Assembly: GCA_013076295.1 (NCBI GenBank)
Contig: RQOL01000863.1
Span: forward strand, 1,926,180-1,990,179
Source: Sanderia malayensis
Lineage: Eukaryota; Cnidaria; Scyphozoa; Semaeostomeae; Pelagiidae
DNA: 64,000 nucleotides
Reading direction: 5' to 3'
The translations under genes were made by a program, and so were the position numbers. This document shows positions 52,046-63,780 of the stretch, piece after piece (the first letter of the stretch is position 1; each line of letters opens with the position of its first letter). A model generated the notes under the pieces. That model did not search any database. It was not told the DNA's origin and saw only the letters and a list, made by a program, of their open reading frames with translations.

Positions 52046-52173
52046 TACCGAGATTCCAACTTGTCCCTCCAAATCTGCATGTAGCTATATAGATACAAAT
52101 AATAGCTAATGCACAGATAAATAGAATACAAATAACTGTGAGACGTAAATATAAATATATATACAATAGACAG

Positions 52174-55100
52174 TTAGTTATTTGTTCTTTCGCTCACTTG
52201 CAAGCTCTCCTTAATAAGATACCGATCCGTGACGTCACCTTCATCTTGCTCGTGGGTTATTCCACCATCAATAATCATATCAACAGCGGAGCCTTGTGCT
52301 GCATCGTCTCTCGCGCATGCTCTGTTCACATTATCCGTGCCGTCAGTATCTTCAATTACGCGTAGATCTGCAGAGGTCCCGGATGAAAAATTTCTCGGCG
52401 TTATTCGAACAGATGTTGATTCAGAGTCTGACGTAATCAGTTCGTGTGCTGTTCCAGGCGCTGTTTTAAGAAGAATCATGCCTTCTGTTGATAACACCTG
52501 CGGGCTATCAGTCTCTTCGCCATTGTCCACACCTGCGTCTACAATAGATCAGAGCTGACATAGTTAGATAAGCCTTAACAATGATGAGGACCCATTTGAG
52601 CTCGGCACAAAGTCCTGTATCCTAATCAGCAGAAATCGAAATAAAGAAATAATTAAGATGCTTCATATTTAAAATTCTTTATATTCTTTCTTAATCAACT
52701 GAAGATTGTCGCGAGTAGACGGCATGAAACTCTGAGTATTGAAAAATGCTGTAGTTTTTCTTTGTATCTACTCTTCATGTGTAAAGTTCTTTATATATAC
52801 ATGTATATCTTTTAAAAATGCAGCGTCTTAATTGGATTTTCCTTAATCAAGCTTATTGTCAAAACAAACGTATTTAAATCGAGGTAAATCTTACCAGTGT
52901 GGTCTCCATCTGGCGATATCACGTCGTGGTTTTTGATCTGTTCAGTTATGACGTGGTCCGATGCGATATGGATGGAAGTCGTATCCGACTGTTGGTGATC
53001 CGAGAAGATTTCATTCACAGCACTTGCAGCTGCAACGGCCTCGGATGTGACGATCGAGTCGTCCGTTTGGGTCTCAGAAAGGGAGTTGGCGAATGATGAT
53101 ATTGGAAGGGTGAGGGACAGTGATACCGGAATCATGCGACCAGAACCGTCCGTTAGACTGATCCCCTGGGCACCTGCTATTGTTCCATCTGGGTTCACGG
53201 TCACCTGGAACAAGAGACGAGAGGGATTTTAAACCTGCGGGAAGGGGGGGGGGGCAAAAGAAGAAGGACAAGGGGCAAAGAAAGAGACAGGACAAAACAT
53301 AAAAGTGAAAAACAAGAAATAAAAAAGGACGGAGGGTATAAGACCGGAAGAGACAGAATAGGAAGAGGAAGAAACAAGGGACGTGATGAAGACCAAGAAT
53401 CAAGGGACATGTGATAAAGACCAAGAAATAAAGGACATGTAGTAAAGACCAAGAAACAAGGGACATATGGTAAACACCAAGAAACAAGTGACATGTTGTG
53501 AAGACCAAAAAGGGAAATTTGATAAAGACCAAGAAACAAGGGACATGTGATAAAGACCAAGAAAGAATTAAAGTCATAAGCGAAGGTACAGAAAACAAAG
53601 GGCAAAGACAAAAGTCACAAGACAAGATACAAAAGATAATGGATGGAGAGTATAATATTAAGAGTCAGAATAGGAAAAGACAAAAAACATACACAGAGCA
53701 AGGAGAAAAAATAAAGGCCATAAACGAAGAGACAGAAAACAAAGGATAAGATGCAAAACTCAGAAGACAATAAACAAAAGGCAAAGATCAAATGCAAACG
53801 ATTAATGACTTTTGTACCTGGATAGGAATAGCAATTGCACCAGGCATGGATGAGCCATCACTGATTTGCAAAGCACCCATGCCCGCTTCATCACTGAGCA
53901 TAACAGGCAGACCTTGTACAAGTGCCGTAGTAAGTGCCACATTCGAGTCAAAGGACACTTTCTGTCGCTTGGATGAGGGTTCGAGATCCTGATTAGAACT
54001 CTCTGGTGAATTGGACTCTGAAAGCCGAGAAAAAGACAGAGTGAATGGATGCTTATCTGGGAATCATTCAATTTAAAGCCTTCATGAATTAGAAAGATAT
54101 ATAGTTTCTAGCTGATAGCGATCCAGCATATAGAAATCTAGCATATAGCAATCTAGCATATAGCAATCTAGCATATAGCAATCTAGCATATAGCTAAGTA
54201 TATAGTGATCTAGCATATAGCAATCTAGCATAAAGCCATCTAGCATATAGCAATCTAGCATATAGCAATCTAGCATAAAGCAATATAGCATATAGCAATC
54301 TAGCATTTAGCAATCTAGCATGTAGCAAAGTATATAGCAACTTCTAATATAGAGATCTAGTATGAGATGCATTTTGTAAATAAACTCCCATATTAAAACC
54401 ATAGTGCACACTGTAAAGAATATAGCAAGACCCAATATCAACATAGAGTGATAAGGTTGAATGGGAAAGAAGCTATTGAATCAGATGTAATAGCCAACAT
54501 AAGTGAATGAAAGCACAGTATACTGTACAATACATAACAAAAGGCATTTACCACATTCATTATTGCTCTCATCAGTACCATGAACAGTTCTTTTGTGCAT
54601 GGCAAGTGTGGACGTCTGTCGATAGGTCTTGTCACATATGTTGCACACGTATGGCTTTTGTTGGGTGTGCACAACATTGTGTTTGTACAGACTCGAATAT
54701 TCGGTGAAAGACTTGTTGCATCCGGGAACCTCGCACGTGTACGGACGTTCACCTTAGGATAACAATGATATTACGTCATCATAAACGCAGAAGGTATTTA
54801 GCATCATATTTTCATGGCCAGAGTCTAAAGCCTAGTTTCCACATAGTCGTTGAGGGTCGCTGAGGGTCGCTGAAAGGATTAAAAATCACACAGAGACATT
54901 GTCAAAAGTTGATTTTAATCCCTTGAGCGACCCTCAACGACCCTCAACGACTATATGGAGACGAGGCTTAACCAACTCTGGCTATGATCATCTGCAATGA
55001 AGGCCTTTATATCAAACCACAGAGAGTCATCTTACTGTACATCCCATCCATAGCTGGAGATCAACTTGTATCATCTAACCGTACAATACATCCATAGCAC

Positions 55101-58100
55101 CCCTACCCCCGGGAACGACAATGATCGACAATGATAAGCAATAGAGCTTGGTATATTGTCCGGGGGTAACACATACTAACCAGTATGAATCCTTGAATGA
55201 TTCTTGTAATTCGTTGCGCTTGCAAAAGATCGACCGCAGCCTTCGATTTCGCAAACGTAGGGCCGCTCGCCAGTATGAGTCCTCATGTGAACTTTGCGAA
55301 TGTTTGAGGTGGTGAAAGAACGCACACATCCTTCGTATAAACACTTAAACGGTCGTTCACCTAGAGAAATCAAATCAATGAAATGTACAAAAAGAGAGCC
55401 CCCCGTGACGGTTGCTCAAATGCTATTTGCAATAAATGGAATCGGTAGTTAAAAATGGGGGTGGCAATACTAAACATGCTCTACGCTGATCAACAGCGGG
55501 CATATATGTACAGATCTTCAATCTAAAAACGTTTGCAACAAACTGTCTTGACTTCATGATGGGTGAGCTTTAGTCTCATTACATAATCCCCTTGCTTCCC
55601 TGTGCTCTAATTCATTTCATATCCCATAATAGACTCATTACATTGCGTCCCTGTGTTTTTGCTCATGCCTTCACTCCACCATAAAAGTACCTGTTGGGTA
55701 GCGAGAGTCGAGCTAAACACAGGGACGCAATGTAATGAGTCTAATCCCATAGCACTATGAAATAGAGGACAGGGAAGCAAGGGGATTATGTAATGAGACT
55801 AGGTGAGCTTCGAGTATGACACAGAGACAGAAGCCTCTCTTAGATGCAGCCTCTTTTACCTGTATGGGTTCGAATGTGCTTCTGTAAATCACCGGATGTC
55901 TTGAACGCCTTGTCGCATGCTTCTTCCAAGCATTTGTAAGGCCGTTCTCCGGTATGCGTCCGGAAGTGACTTTTGAGCCCGTATCCGGTACTGAAAGACT
56001 TTCCGCACGATTCCCATTCACAAATGAATGGTTTGTCACCAGTGTGAGATCTCTTGTGAACCTGAATAAGAAGTACCGGAGTCAACCAGGATGTTGGTAT
56101 AAAACAGCTTCAAGCTTCTTTGCTAACTATTAATTGACCATAGGCTAGTAATTGGATTTGAATAGTAAGAGATGTTTTGATAATAAGAGAGTTTTCAAGT
56201 GGTAAAAGAATTCGAGTAATAAGAGGAGTTGAGTAATAAGAGAGTTTGCGAGTAATGAAAGGGTTTTCAAGTAGTAAGGGGATTTGAATAATGAGGGGAA
56301 TTGAATAATAAGGGGGATTGAATAATAAGGGGGATTGAATAGTAAAGAACTCAGATATTCGTGTGATAATAGAGTTTCCCAGTAGTAAGAGGGCTTTAGC
56401 AGTAAGAGGTAAGAGAGCCTTGAGCTAAGGAAAGGAGGCACCATTCAATAGCAAAAGACAAGCTATACCCAGATTCAATTGAACACGCTATGGAGACACG
56501 CAGTCAAGACCACAGAAGAGCTACAAGTTCATTTATTGGATATGAAATAGAGAAAGAAATAGCAAGAGACTTTTAGAAGAACCAAAAGAGATATAACTCA
56601 ATAGCACACGAAAACTACGAATAAACAATTGGCACAAGTCAAGCCAAGAGTCTAATGAATACACGACCAGCCATCAGCCACACCTAGATGCTAAATCACG
56701 TAGCATACAACGTTTAAACGATTTATACCTTGAGATGATGTGCGGTTGAGTAGACCTTGCCGCAGGCTTCAACACTGCAGAAAAAAGGCTTGTCTCCAGT
56801 GTGTGTTCGACTGTGCTTGCTCAAATCACTTGGTGTTATGAACGATTTGTGGCAGCCATCCTCTTCGCAGGAAAACGTCTTGCCTGTATGAGCCCTGCCG
56901 TGCGCCTTCAATCGATACGCAGTGGAGAATTGCTTCTGACAGCCATCCATTGTGCACTGGTAGACCTTCTTGAAGTCCTTTGTAGGATGAGGAAAATAAG
57001 GATTAATTGGAGAAAGGTAATTCCAAGGGAGTGGAAAATTGTTGAGAAAAGAAAAATAACAGACAGGAGCAATAAGAAAGCCAAAGGATAGCAAAGAAAA
57101 GAAGAGGAGACGATTTAAGCATGAAATGACAAAATGGAGAACGAAATAAGAACAAAAGAGAAGCGAAAATTTTACCCTATCACTAGATTCGATTTCATTC
57201 TGTGCGTTTGACATTGGCACAGATCCTTCAAGGACGTAGTAGGACGTTCGGCTGTCACTTTCGTCACCATCCGTTGGTGCAATACGTACATGATCTCCCC
57301 CGAAGCCATCCAAACCTACAGAGAAACAGAATGGTATTCAAATACAATTTCATCACCTCAGATAATTAGATAATTCTCTGCTTTTTAAAATAGTCGCTTA
57401 AATCAAATCAGTTGCAGATGTTTATTCAAACCAACGATCCGTGAACGCCATCAAATTTGACATTCGTGCAGGAATAAAGTTTAATCCCTCGATGATAGTC
57501 AAACCTTCGATGATAAGGAATCCATCCGATTTAAACGAGCCCGTAAGGGACTTTAAATGGAATGAGAATTGAGCATCAGCCCCACTCAACGCAATCCAAT
57601 TGTATCACAAACACTTCTTAACAAAGTAGGATGCAGAATCTGACAGAAGTTGAAATAGAAATACAGTTGTTTCATTACCAGCCATGCTAACTGGAGAATT
57701 GTCACTGCTAGCAATGGTCATAAGTTGATTATCAGTGACAGTTGAGACAACCTGCTGACCAGAGATAGAGACAACACTGCTGTCCTGATAGCCATGTCCA
57801 CCAGATATGATGATGTGCCGACCTTGGCCATCTTCAGCGACAAATGCTGTCACTGCAAGAGAAATCAAGAGTATAAGCATGGCACGGAATCAAAGCAAAG
57901 AAACGTGAGTGGCAAATAAGGTAAGCACTCCTCCTCGTCGTTCACCTTCATAGCCAGAGTTGGCTGCTATTTGCTCGTGAATATCTGATGTTGCAATGGA
58001 CGACAGGTACGCATGACTCTCTTCTGATTGTCGCTGGTCGCTTGCATCCAGTTCAATTGATTCAGTTTTGATCGACTGTGGAGCTGCCTCTGAATAAAAG

Positions 58101-59997
58101 ACAAATCAACCATGCTTAAGAAACTGGCAAGACATGGGAAACCAGGGAAATTATCACAGGGAAACCAGGATTGATTGTTAATGAATCAAAACGACTATCA
58201 GTTGTAATGAAATTTTGGTCCGCGAAGTATAGTGACGCTGCGGGGGTGATGGAAAACAAGAGTAGAAGCCTTCGTGCGCTTCGCACTATTGCTTTTGCTT
58301 CGCCAATTATTATTTTTTATGCATTAGCAACCAATCTTGGTTTCCATTTGTTTTTATCCATGACTTGTGCACATAATATGCAATCACCTAATGCATTCAT
58401 TAACCTCATATTATTAATAGGACCTGCATTAAATGCAGATACACATCATGATTACTTGGCTCTACTATCCACAACTAAAATTTCATAAAATTCCATGTGG
58501 CTTTAGAGAGTGAGTAAGGAAAGGTAGAGAAACCTCAAGCAGGAATGGAGTAAAGGTTTATGTAAAAAGAGATGGATTATTTGAGAATTTAGTGTTAATA
58601 ACAAAAGCCTACCTTTTGTTGTGGTCTCTTCAATAGTTGCACCAGAATTCATCATACTTGAAAGCTGAACTTCCTTAAAAACAAACAGTCTTCAGTAAAT
58701 TGGAATCCCTACACAAAGAAACTACTTATATGATAAACCTCCTAGTATAAAGAAGCTCCTTATATGATAAACCTCTCAGTATAAAGAAACTCCTTTAGGA
58801 TAAACTTCTATAAAGAATCTACTTATATGATAAACATCTTAGTATAAAGAAGCTCCTCATATGATAAGCGTCCCAACATAAAGAAACAAAAATCTAATTC
58901 TATGAACAGCATTCAGGGCAAATCACTCTTGAGTTACAAAACTCTAAATACAGTATTAACCTGCCACTGAGAAACTGGCTTATAAGAAACTCGAGCCTAA
59001 AATTGTTCTGAAAACAATAGATATAAACAATAGGCTATTGTTTTTAAACAATACCCTGGCCCCAAATAACCAATTTCTAAGTGGCGGGTTAATACTGTAG
59101 AACACATTTTTCTTCTCTTTGATACCAATAATAATGATCTGTGATGGCACTTAACGGTTGATAAGAACAACTAAACCGCTTTGAAATTGTAGCATCAATG
59201 TAAAGCGGTATATAAATGATTGTTATCATTATTATTACTCACTGTGGTAGCTGAGCCTTTTTGATCGTCCCTGTTCTCGTTATTTTCAGCATTTAATGCC
59301 AATCTGTGATGTGCATTGAGAGCAGTGACATCTAAAGAGTCAGAGCTGGGGATGATGCCATGCTGAGCAAGAAGCATGTTGATCACATCTTGCTGTGTTG
59401 ATTTGGAAATTGTGCCATCTCCAGTTATGGCATCAAGGCCCAGTGGAGCTGCACCAGTTGAATTGTCATCCTCAACTATATGATAGCAAAGAATATTATA
59501 ACAAATCCTTGCAAATACATGAACATGTGGGTGGTTTTTACATACATGTTGTTCAAAATAATAGGCTTTGCTACATTAGAACCACAATGAATTCATTATC
59601 GTTTTATTCACTGTCCCAAAGTTGCGAACATTTTCCCGACCACCTGATTTGAATGTGCTTTGGGAATGATTAAGTGCTCAAGAGGGATGTAGCAAGCATC
59701 TAAAAACTGGGGGGGGGGCAGGTTAACTCAGAGACATAAACAGAAAGGGCACATAAACACTCCCAGACCACTCATTGGGTTTGAAAGGAGCAATGGGGGG
59801 GGAATAAAACTTATAAAAGTACCTGAGATTTCGTTATCAACTCTTTCGTAGTTGCCTTCATCTTCTTTGGTTCTTTTGGCATCTTTTTCAGCCATATTTT
59901 TTGTCACTTCATTAGTTGTTCTGTTATTTGTGTCGGATTCCTTATACTCATCATCATCCAGTTGCATCCTTGAACCATTATCAACAGCCCCATCCAT
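52174..59997 (-). CDS. ZNF143: ZNF143/Staf-like transcription factor with nine C2H2 fingers
   Basis: Thirteen exons: 59823-59997, 59243-59475, 58613-58673, 57946-58089, 57679-57852, 57176-57315, 56729-56977, 55860-56061, 55181-55360, 54552-54752, 53818-54017, 52895-53204, 52174-52538. Frame is continuous for 877 residues (human ZNF143 638). Known role: ZNF143/ZNF76 bind promoter elements of snRNA and many housekeeping genes. Seen: acidic N-terminus with repeated Gln/Val/Ser segments (residues 1-309), finger array 315-577, and a Ser/Thr/Asp-rich C-terminus. Fingers 3-9 match the seven fingers of ZNF143 ([65 protein letters not shown]). Fingers 1-2 ([30 protein letters not shown]) are extra and resemble MTF-1 fingers. 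Start at 59997; a splice acceptor at about 60011 implies an untranslated first exon. Confidence 0.93.
53370..53560. repeat. Purine-rich tandem repeat in a ZNF143-like intron
   Basis: About six imperfect copies of 'aaagaccaagaaacaaggga' plus 'catgtgat' (28-33 bases) lie in an intron that is purine-rich from about 53225 to 53790. Minus-strand frames here read as Cys/Leu/Phe-rich and are not genes. Confidence 0.8.
54115..54335. repeat. 15-bp minisatellite 'tatagcaatctagca' in a ZNF143-like intron
   Basis: Roughly fourteen copies of the 15-base unit, most differing by one base. The minus-strand translation ([10 protein letters not shown] repeats) is an artefact of the unit being a multiple of three. 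Confidence 0.9.
54826..54970. mobile_element. Inverted-repeat element, family B copy 3 (145 bp)
   Basis: Starts 'taaagcctagtttccacata' and ends 'tatatggagacgaggctta', with a doubled 'cgttgagggtcgctgagggt' segment and the shared centre 'cacagagacattgtc'. It sits in the ZNF143-like intron between exons 9 and 10. Confidence 0.85.
55571..55801. mobile_element. Inverted-repeat element with 9-bp target duplication, host of a nested element
   Basis: Ends 'tagtctcattacataatccc' and its inverse complement at 55782-55801. Immediately outside, 'ggtgagctt' is present on both sides (55562-55570 and 55802-55810), an exact 9-base duplication. It is interrupted by a second element at 55630-55743. Duplication length and long terminal repeats are typical of Mutator-like elements; no transposase is encoded. 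Confidence 0.85.
55630..55743. mobile_element. Nested family D element (114 bp) with its own target duplication
   Basis: Ends 'tagactcattacattgcgtc' and the inverse complement. It is flanked by 'atcccataa' (55621-55629) and 'atcccatag' (55744-55752), eight of nine identical. It lies inside the 55571-55801 element and so inserted later. Related copies occur at 40144-40245 and 39326-39452. Confidence 0.85.
56150..56400. repeat. Degenerate repeat around 'aataagaggggattgaa' in a ZNF143-like intron
   Basis: Units of about 15-18 bases containing 'agtaataagag' or 'aataagggggattga' repeat loosely between exons 7 and 8. No coding potential. Confidence 0.7.
58715..58885. repeat. About 32-bp tandem repeat in a ZNF143-like intron
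   Basis: Five imperfect copies of a unit containing 'agtataaagaaactccttat' and 'atgataaacctc' lie between exons 2 and 3. Confidence 0.8.
58949..59099. mobile_element. Inverted-repeat element, family C copy (151 bp)
   Basis: Ends 'tacagtattaacctgccact' and the inverse complement of 'aagtggcgggttaatactgta'; centre 'aacaataggctattgttt' as in 51865-52045. Non-coding, in an intron of the zinc-finger gene. Confidence 0.8.
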
Positions 59998-61376
59998 TTA
60001 TTTTGCATTTCTGCAAAAAAAATGAATTCGTGTTTCAATTTTGCACACATTTTTCTTAGGTTATAAAAGATGGGATTTAGTTTTAACATCTTTTTGGCAA
60101 TGTCGGAAAAGCCCATGTGTGCACCAGGGGGTAATGGACAGTAAAAAGTGAACGGGGTGCGTAAATGCGACCAAGATATCGCGAGCCTGGAACTCAACTT
60201 TCTGAGAAATTCCCATGCTCCTTGGGGGTTGTGAATGGCCTGACAGGGAAGTGATAGCCAACAAAATGACATCTTTAGCGTATGCCCATATTCGAGCAAC
60301 TGATATTTATAATAATAATAAGCAAAAATTAAAAATCGAACTTAAGGATGTGGGGCCTAAATGCTATATAAAGCACACGTGGTTTCTTTGCGTGTATAAA
60401 GCACAGCGAATGTACATTTATCAATTTGCAAAATAGTACAAGGGAATATAGCTGTGACGCCATTTTGATTTCAGCTTTCTCAATTAGGACAGTCGCGATA
60501 CAAAAACAACAGCTGTTGAATTTGCAACGTTTCGCTGTAAAAACTGGCTTTCAAAAGCTTCAAAATACTGCTGTTCTTGCATTTCAAGCATTGGATTTGA
60601 ATTTGACAGAAAATTACTTACGCAAAGCACGATGGTTTGTCTTTTCTTTCTTCAAGATGAACGACGGGAAGGAAAAGAACGAGAACAAGTTGAACGATGG
60701 GAAAATTTGTCTTTCTTCGTCACGCTTTCCCAATGCGCGTGCGCAAACCAGGTGTCCAACAATAGAACAATGGCTGCAAGCCTTTGTCTGGTCTCCATTA
60801 TTTTATACCAGACAAAACAAGACACCACACCACATATGCATGTAAAAGCCCGACGTATTGTCTTGGACCCATTTCAAACTATTGTCACAAGGGGCATTTT
60901 TCTGTATTTACGACCAAAGGTGCCTTCTCTTCCCCTGCTTAAGCATTCAACAATTAAAGAGAAGGCACTTTTTCTCAGAAGAGGGGAACTTTTTACAAAA
61001 TGCATGTACCCCCTGGTTTAAAATCCCCAAGGGAACAGAAGAAAAAATACCATTTGCACTTGTCTTGAACCATACAATGGCTTTTCCCAATATGTCACAT
61101 TCAGCACTTAATTTCATAATAAACTTAGCCATATGTTGAACAAAAACATATATATCTGGATTTGCACAATAACAAAAGCAAGCACTTAAATATGGAAAAT
61201 TGAAGTGAAATATATAAAATACCTTTAAATCTATATTATGAAACACTTTAGATAATGATTTAATTTCTAACGCTTTCAAGCTACGTTCATTGATATTGTC
61301 TTGTGTTATCGACTGAGTGAATGTTGTTAATGAAAGCATTTTGTCATAATATTCATCTCAAAGCATATTTTCCTGC
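59998..61376. other. Spacer between the ZNF143-like gene and calumenin
   Basis: About 1.4 kb. A splice acceptor next to 60010 (TTTTGCAG on the minus strand) suggests an untranslated first exon of the zinc-finger gene somewhere upstream. Two overlapping plus-strand frames at 60426-60845 and 60632-61021 (139 and 129 codons) have no recognisable domain and are not called as genes. Confidence 0.5.
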
Positions 61377-62925
61377 TTAAAATTCATCATGCTTCTTCAA
61401 CGCTTCTCCAAAATCTGTTGCTTGACTTCCAACAAATAGATCATATTTATCTACAATTTCTTTAGTTGACAGCTTGTTGTCCTGAAATACAAAACAAGAG
61501 TTGTGTCATATTTTCGAAAAATAACAGGATAAGAAAAAAAATAGAATTTGTTTCAGTGAAGGTTATTCCCGTAGCTGTGTTCACACCTTGTCAGTGTCAG
61601 ATTCTTGAATTAAATGTTTTACTTCTGCTGAGACGTGATCATAATCTGGGGGCAAGATCCAGTTCTTTACTTCCTCCCTGTCCATTTTACCATCCTTATT
61701 CAAGTCCCTAAAGCTTCCGAATTGCTCTTTCTCTGTCTTGATGTAGTCTGGTTCTTCTTTTCCAGCTTCACGGTCACTTTCTGGCCACAAGTCACCTAGA
61801 AACATCAAATTCGTTAAGAAACTTCATTGCACATAAACTCAATGACAAACATATGTCTCAGTAATGGCACAATTGATAACTAGAATAGTTACAGTCAGAA
61901 TAAACAAAAATATACCATACCAATATATTCTTCTTGTGAAATGAATCCATCCTTATCTTTATCAATATCTTCCATTGTTTCGTCAACAACAACATCCTTC
62001 ATTTGTTCATCATTTTCAGGATGCAAAAATGCAGTAAACTCGTTCTTGTCCAATTTTCCATCAGCATCCTTGTCAGCTTTCTTGAACCTTCTTTCATCCC
62101 TGTTTACCATGCTCTTGTAGTCATAATCAGACCCACTATCATCTGGTAAAAAAATTCCATAAAATATTTTGTGAATATACAGATTTCAGAAAACAATCCC
62201 AGAGAGAAAGAGACAACAACACCCTCTCTCTAAATAGCTAAATGTCCTTGCTTTATTTTTGTTAGAGTAACATTATTGATAAACCTACCCTCTAGAAATC
62301 CATAGGTATTGTTCTTATATTCTTCCCAAGTAACATAGCCATCTTTATTCATATCGTTGTTAACAAGTTGTTTTTCAGCATCTTCGTAAATATATTTATT
62401 CTGTGCATATTTGATCCAATCCTTCAATTCCTGCTCCGTGACAAAACCATCTCCATCTTTGTCAATTTTTTCGTTGACGAGTTTCCTAAGAAAAGTGACG
62501 ATGCAATAGTCAACAGCTGTAAATAATATCTTCCGAAAATTGAAGAGTGGAACTTAGGCCAGGTCAATGAAAAAGGTTCCTGTTCCACATTCTTATGGTA
62601 GGTACATGTCATGTACATGTGTTGGATGTAACGGAATGTGGTCAACAGGTATTTCGAAATAGCAAACAAGTAAAACAAATAAAATTGTTAACAAATTCTC
62701 TTACTGAAGTCGTTCTTTGCTCTGTTCTGGTGTCAAATCATCGAATTTTTCAGCTTCATCTTTGCCAAGAAAGGCCTCATGATCATACTCTTTGTTATGT
62801 TCACCGTCTTTGGAGTGCTCTTCAGTGGATAATTCCTCGTCTTTGATTGTCCTATCCTTCGGCTTGGGAGTAGCGAATACAACAGCTCCAATTAAAAGCA
62901 AAAAGAATACTTTCTTCAATTCCAT
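61377..62925 (-). CDS. CALU: Calumenin (CREC family ER calcium-binding protein)
   Basis: Five exons: 62705-62925, 62289-62485, 61921-62142, 61587-61795, 61377-61481. Frame is continuous for 317 residues (human calumenin 315). Known role: low-affinity calcium binding in the secretory pathway, with effects on gamma-carboxylation and SERCA in mammals. Seen: signal peptide [18 protein letters not shown]; six EF-hand loops at 82-93, 118-129, 163-174, 200-211, 244-255 and 280-291; [13 protein letters not shown] near the end; C-terminal HDEF retrieval signal. In the sixth loop the central Gly is replaced by Asn (N285). Conserved blocks [12 protein letters not shown] and TAFLHPE match calumenin better than reticulocalbins. 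The start is the first Met and opens directly on the signal peptide. The upstream region has phased CCAAT boxes. Confidence 0.96.
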
Positions 62926-63074
62926 TATTGGAACTTTTTATTGCAAGTACCTTTCCAAGAAAAATTTAGCACCCAAACTACACCTCCTGTGACCTCCACT
63001 GCAAATGAGCAAGAGAATTGGGTCAAAAAGCATTAAGAAGTATTAAAGTTTGTACATGAGATGTGGTGCGTTCT

Positions 63075-63159
63075 GATTGGTTTAGGGATGACGAACAGTA
63101 ATTTGATTGGCTCGAGCCCCCAATACTTGATTCCGATTGGTTGTCATATGCCACGTAGA
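63075..63159. promoter_or_regulatory. Candidate calumenin promoter: phased CCAAT boxes and an ACGTGG element
   Basis: GATTGG (inverted CCAAT) occurs at 63075-63080, 63105-63110 and 63135-63140, exactly 30 bases apart. On the minus strand these read CCAATC, in the orientation of the gene, 150-215 bases above its start codon. A further CCAAT in the other orientation is at 63120-63124, and CCACGT follows at 63151-63156, ten bases beyond the third box. Such arrangements are typical of NF-Y promoters, including those of ER genes; binding is inferred only. Confidence 0.5.
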
Positions 63160-63780
63160 GTAAGGTCAACCACAAAAAACAAATTAAAGCAAAAATTACT
63201 CTGAAAATCAATTATATTCAAACTTTCATTCATTTTATCAACAAAAGTTAACGTTTTCATTAGAATAGGAATAATAAAATCTGCAATGAATATTTGTGTT
63301 CAAATGAACACAATGCCCTAAGACAAATGTACCCGTTTTAAATGTGTTTCTCTGTATATTTACTTTTCGTTAGCGTAAACAAAAGAAAATTCATTAAATA
63401 TTCAAAGATTTGATTCATTTTATAGAAAACTTAATCGATAATTTCCCAAAATCTAGATCACTCTTTTCAACATATTTTGTCAGCTGGGCAAACAACTAGG
63501 AATATATACGGCAAATTAATTTCTCTTAAGCTTGAGTCCTTAAATATATGCGATCTTAGAGATAGCACATGCGGAAGAGACAATGAGATTATCCAAAACC
63601 AGCCAAAGAAGAAGCTGACAAAGAGCCCCTTTGACTTCAAGACATATTTCTGACTCGAAGTGAATAATACTCAACCAAAACCGCATGTGCGCACGATGTT
63701 AGAATGGTTTCAGAATTCGATGGATTTACTTGAAGTACTTCTCAGGCTGGTGTTACACAAAGGGTTACCAGACTGAATAT
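63160..63780. other. Spacer above calumenin, nothing supported
   Basis: AT-rich sequence with no recognised gene, RNA or repeat. Confidence 0.5.

Larger units (their letters stand above)
50639..52173. other. Spacer between MADD and the ZNF143-like gene
   Basis: About 1.5 kb containing two inverted-repeat elements (51234-51434 and 51865-52045) and the likely MADD promoter. No gene was supported. Confidence 0.6.

Noticed and set aside
53074..53625. 183- and 136-codon minus-strand frames rich in Cys, Leu and Phe
   Set aside because: They read through a purine-rich tandem repeat and overlap a ZNF143-like coding exon in the wrong frame.
54082..54306. 74-codon minus-strand frame of repeated DCYML
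   Set aside because: Product of a 15-bp tandem repeat in an intron.
60426..61021. 139- and 129-codon plus-strand frames
   Set aside because: Overlapping, no recognisable domain, and located between two minus-strand genes; length alone is not enough.
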